From Branchiostoma floridae (taxonomy: Eukaryota > Chordata > Leptocardii > Amphioxiformes > Branchiostomatidae): a stretch of 21,144 bases of DNA. The position numbers and the translations under genes were made by a program. Below the pieces are notes generated by a model. The model did no database searches. It was given only the letters and a program-made list of their open reading frames with translations, and was not told where the DNA came from. Shown piece after piece: positions 18,477 to 21,144 of the stretch (position 1 is its first letter; each line of letters starts with the position of its first letter). Location: positions 12,464,372-12,485,515 of the forward strand of contig NC_049988.1 of the NCBI RefSeq assembly GCF_000003815.2. The letters are read 5' to 3'.

Positions 18477-20416
18477 GCATAAGGAAAACATATGTATGCT
18501 GTAGTTGAACTACAATCTGTGAAAATACTAAAAGCTTGTTTGCTTAAAAATAAATAAGTACTAAAAATAATGTTTCATAATTCATTATGTATTATCTCTG
18601 AAGCTTATTCTTTTCTATGATAACACTGTTTTTCAGTTCATATCGTCCATTTTACAGTTACTGTAAAGTGTTGTACATTCAGCACCAAGGACAGGTGCCC
18701 CCATAGGCAGCTTTAACATTATTGATTGGCTTTGCTATTTTGAATTTTAAAGGTTAACAAGAAACAACTGAATATTTTGGTCTGCCAACATCTCTCTGGG
18801 CAGCCTGTTGCACCCAATTTCCTGCGAGGAGCCTTCTTTCATCATGAATAGAATTAATGTTAGATCAACCCTTTATATGGCACATCAGGGCCACCACAGT
18901 ATTTTCTCAGACTCTCTCTCTATAATCAGCGGTCCAGATGAAATATCCTCTCAACTGTGACCAAATCACCTTGGCAGTTAGTAGGACCCTGAGGCACATG
19001 TATGATGAGTCTCTGATGTAAGCAGGAGGTTTATGTAGCCAGAAAGGTGGAGCGCTCGGCAGGGAGTCTCAGGCTGATCTAGCAGGGTACAGAGCTCCTC
19101 AGACACCTCCAGGGTTTCATATCAGCCAACCATTTAACATTTGGGTCTTGCTGTCAGACGGAACCAGAGAATGTGAGGAAATCTAGCTTGTTCGTGGTTT
19201 GGGAATTTTGCCAGATTCGAAGGATGTCTGCCTTGTCGTCAGTGTCCAAGGTGGGTCTGAGTTACAGTACATAATATTGTTGTCCTGAATCATCACCTAG
19301 GAAAAATAGATAGTACAGTTGATGCTGATATTTTTCATGAAAATAATACCTAGCTAAACATGGCTCACAGGAAACTAGATGATTATGCAGGAACCTCGGA
19401 ATTGTATATGAGTGCATTGTACAGAAGAGACAAGAAGGGTCCCTAGGACTTATCCTAAATCAATTTTTACATCGGTGCGTCAGCCTGATTGATATTGGAT
19501 ATGTGTGATCCATGAAAGGAAGTGACACTGAGTTGAATAATGCACAGAAAGCATTCATCTTTGCCGGCTGCAAATTTCTTTTCGTTACAAAGTGGCACCT
19601 TGGTTTTCTTTAATACTATCTAATATATAGGTAGATAAATAGATGGATGGATGATTGGCTGCTTTTTACTTTTAGCATTCTATTCTGTATTACAGTGTGT
19701 GTAGTAATAGGTACAGTTTAGAATTTTCAGAGGGTGAAAGGAAGCATACAGAGAATGTAGAGTGATAAGACACATATAAAATATGTCATATCTTTCCCTT
19801 GAGGTTAAGAATACAGTGCTATAGTTACAGTATCATCCAGACTTTTGATTGGTCCCCTTTACTGTAATCTTGACCCAATCTTCAACAAGTCTGGAAATAG
19901 ATTGTTGAAATTGAATACCAGTGATTTATTTCTTTAGAAATTATCCTTTATGGCATGATATACATGTAGGTTTTTCTCATCAGCAATATCAGCTATTTTG
20001 ACAATGTTTGTATTGATTGGACTGGATTTATAATTGCTGAGTCATTGATTATGAAAAATGGCAATCCTACTATTCCACATGTAACTTTATGTATTACTTA
20101 AAAAAGAAACTGTCTGTGGCAGTATGTATGATAACTATCATTTGAAAACCTTTCTGGTAATTGTTATCAGTCCCCATAACCAAAAGCAAGTGTCTAAGGT
20201 AGTATAAAGAATCATTCATCTGTATTCCTAATGATGTACCCTGCAGTGATGGTCACTTTGAGCCAATGTAAATTTTTCATACCCCATGGTTATTGGCTTC
20301 CTTCCATCGCGGTGTTGACCGAGATTCCGTAATGACTTCATTACAGGGTGTTCAATACAGAGTTAGTTGTAACAATTTCCCATTGCCGATATTCTGATAT
20401 CAGCCCACAGAAAACC

Positions 20417-20437
20417 CAACATTTAACTTAAATGTTG
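20417..20437. repeat. 21-bp palindrome
   Basis: CAACATTTAA, one base, then TTAAATGTTG: 10-bp perfect arms around a single central C. It lies in AT-rich intron and no function is evident. Confidence 0.85.
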
Positions 20438-21144
20438 TAATTTAAAGATTTTACAATAAGACATTACAAAGGCATTGTTGCTATTTTGCATCCAAATGTT
20501 AATATCTGATTCAGTAGACTATCTTAAGATCATAACCTTTAGATGAGCCCTATTTTACAGAAAGATTTAGATTTTTTATAGGCGCAATGTCTAGTAATGC
20601 ATGGTAGTAAACTTGCTTTACAGTTAATGGAATGATTAATGTATTTGCCGCATAAAACAAAATAATGGGATAACGTTAAACAAATTTGAGTGTCCCTCCC
20701 CCACTTTGATATTCAGAGATGGAATACACCAAGGACACAATGCATGACAGCAAAAGACTCTCTGAGAGATAAATTACAATGTCTTCCCAGGAATATTGAA
20801 CTTGTCCTGCTGCAGCCTGCAACTATTGACTTTTTGGAGCTCAAACGAGCCTTTTATGTTCTGTATGGCTTCTGGATATAACTCATCCTGTCACAAACCA
20901 CTGCGCAAAGTAAAAAAAAAATCAATTTTTGCCAGTGTCCTGTCTTTAGGGTATACAATGTTCATGCAGCATGTTGTGTTGAACGCTTCCTCAAAATCAT
21001 GTACATTTACTAAGGTATGTTCTGAACTGTAAGAGCAAATCACTGTCATTCCTGAAGGGTTACTATAATAGCAGCAGAAAAACATTTGAACATAAAAGTT
21101 AACTTCTTCTTTCCTATGGATGATAAACTTTATCTTTCTAAGTA

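Larger units (their letters stand above)
16971..21144 (+). other. Intron 16, 5' part (at least 4174 bp), no exon found
   Basis: Starts with the donor gtgggt. I looked for the next expected exon (R-Y-K-V-L start, then the LGKTKVF converter block) and found none. The sequence includes a possible TTAA-flanked mini-element (18399-18476), a 17-bp palindrome (about 18653-18669), a GATA/GATG-type low-complexity stretch (19631-19655) and a 21-bp palindrome (20417-20437). Other open frames (17878-18093, 20690-20881) are unrecognised and probably spurious. Confidence 0.75.

Noticed and set aside
1376-18670. Recurring TACAGT/ACTGTA palindromes (about 1378, 15095, 15131 and 18653) as a regulatory network or binding-site array.
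   Set aside because: They are short, AT-rich, widely spaced and at no consistent location relative to exons; repeat background is a simpler explanation.
20690-21032. Open frames near the end of the window as the next myosin exon.
   Set aside because: The sequence lacks the expected converter motifs (Y-K-V-L, LGKTKVF) and does not enter in phase 2 after a plausible acceptor.

Overview
The window is intron-rich animal genomic DNA. It carries the middle of one protein-coding gene on the + strand, an unconventional class X myosin (MYO10-like). Sixteen exons between 872 and 16970 join in frame with GT-AG introns and give about 648 residues of motor domain. This runs from the end of the N-terminal SH3-like region through P-loop, switch I, switch II, relay helix, loop 2 and SH1 helix to the start of the converter. 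The protein stays close to vertebrate MYO10 throughout. The intron density, the many TACATGTA-type motifs and the short inverted-repeat elements suggest a marine invertebrate deuterostome. A cephalochordate (amphioxus) is my best guess, but this is inference, not proof.

Layout: 1-871 is upstream intron or flank with no recognisable exon. 872-1033 is the first visible exon. A 2.5 kb intron follows, then clustered exons from 3527 to 9216, then exons at 10464, 13592, 14483 and 16846. From 16971 to the end (over 4.1 kb) I find no exon, so the rest of the converter, the IQ motifs and the expected PH, MyTH4 and FERM tail lie beyond the window. The start codon and first exon(s) lie before it. A perfectly spliceable, frame-neutral 30-bp segment (6988-7017) in the intron after the HVGNIKF exon is a candidate cassette microexon.

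The introns hold several non-autonomous DNA transposons. Two related elements have 3-bp TWA target duplications and look PIF/Harbinger-like. A 95-bp element has a perfect 9-bp target duplication. A 173-bp hairpin element has about 70-bp inverted arms. A 580-bp internally deleted mariner has 31-bp inverted repeats and keeps only the DNA-binding N-terminus of its transposase. There is also an 87-bp tandem repeat (four units), a diverged 93-bp duplication next to an exon, and several small palindromes and microsatellites.

I see no operon, defence system, CRISPR array, RNA gene or other genetic system. The window is one conserved motor gene with a mobile-element load in its introns.
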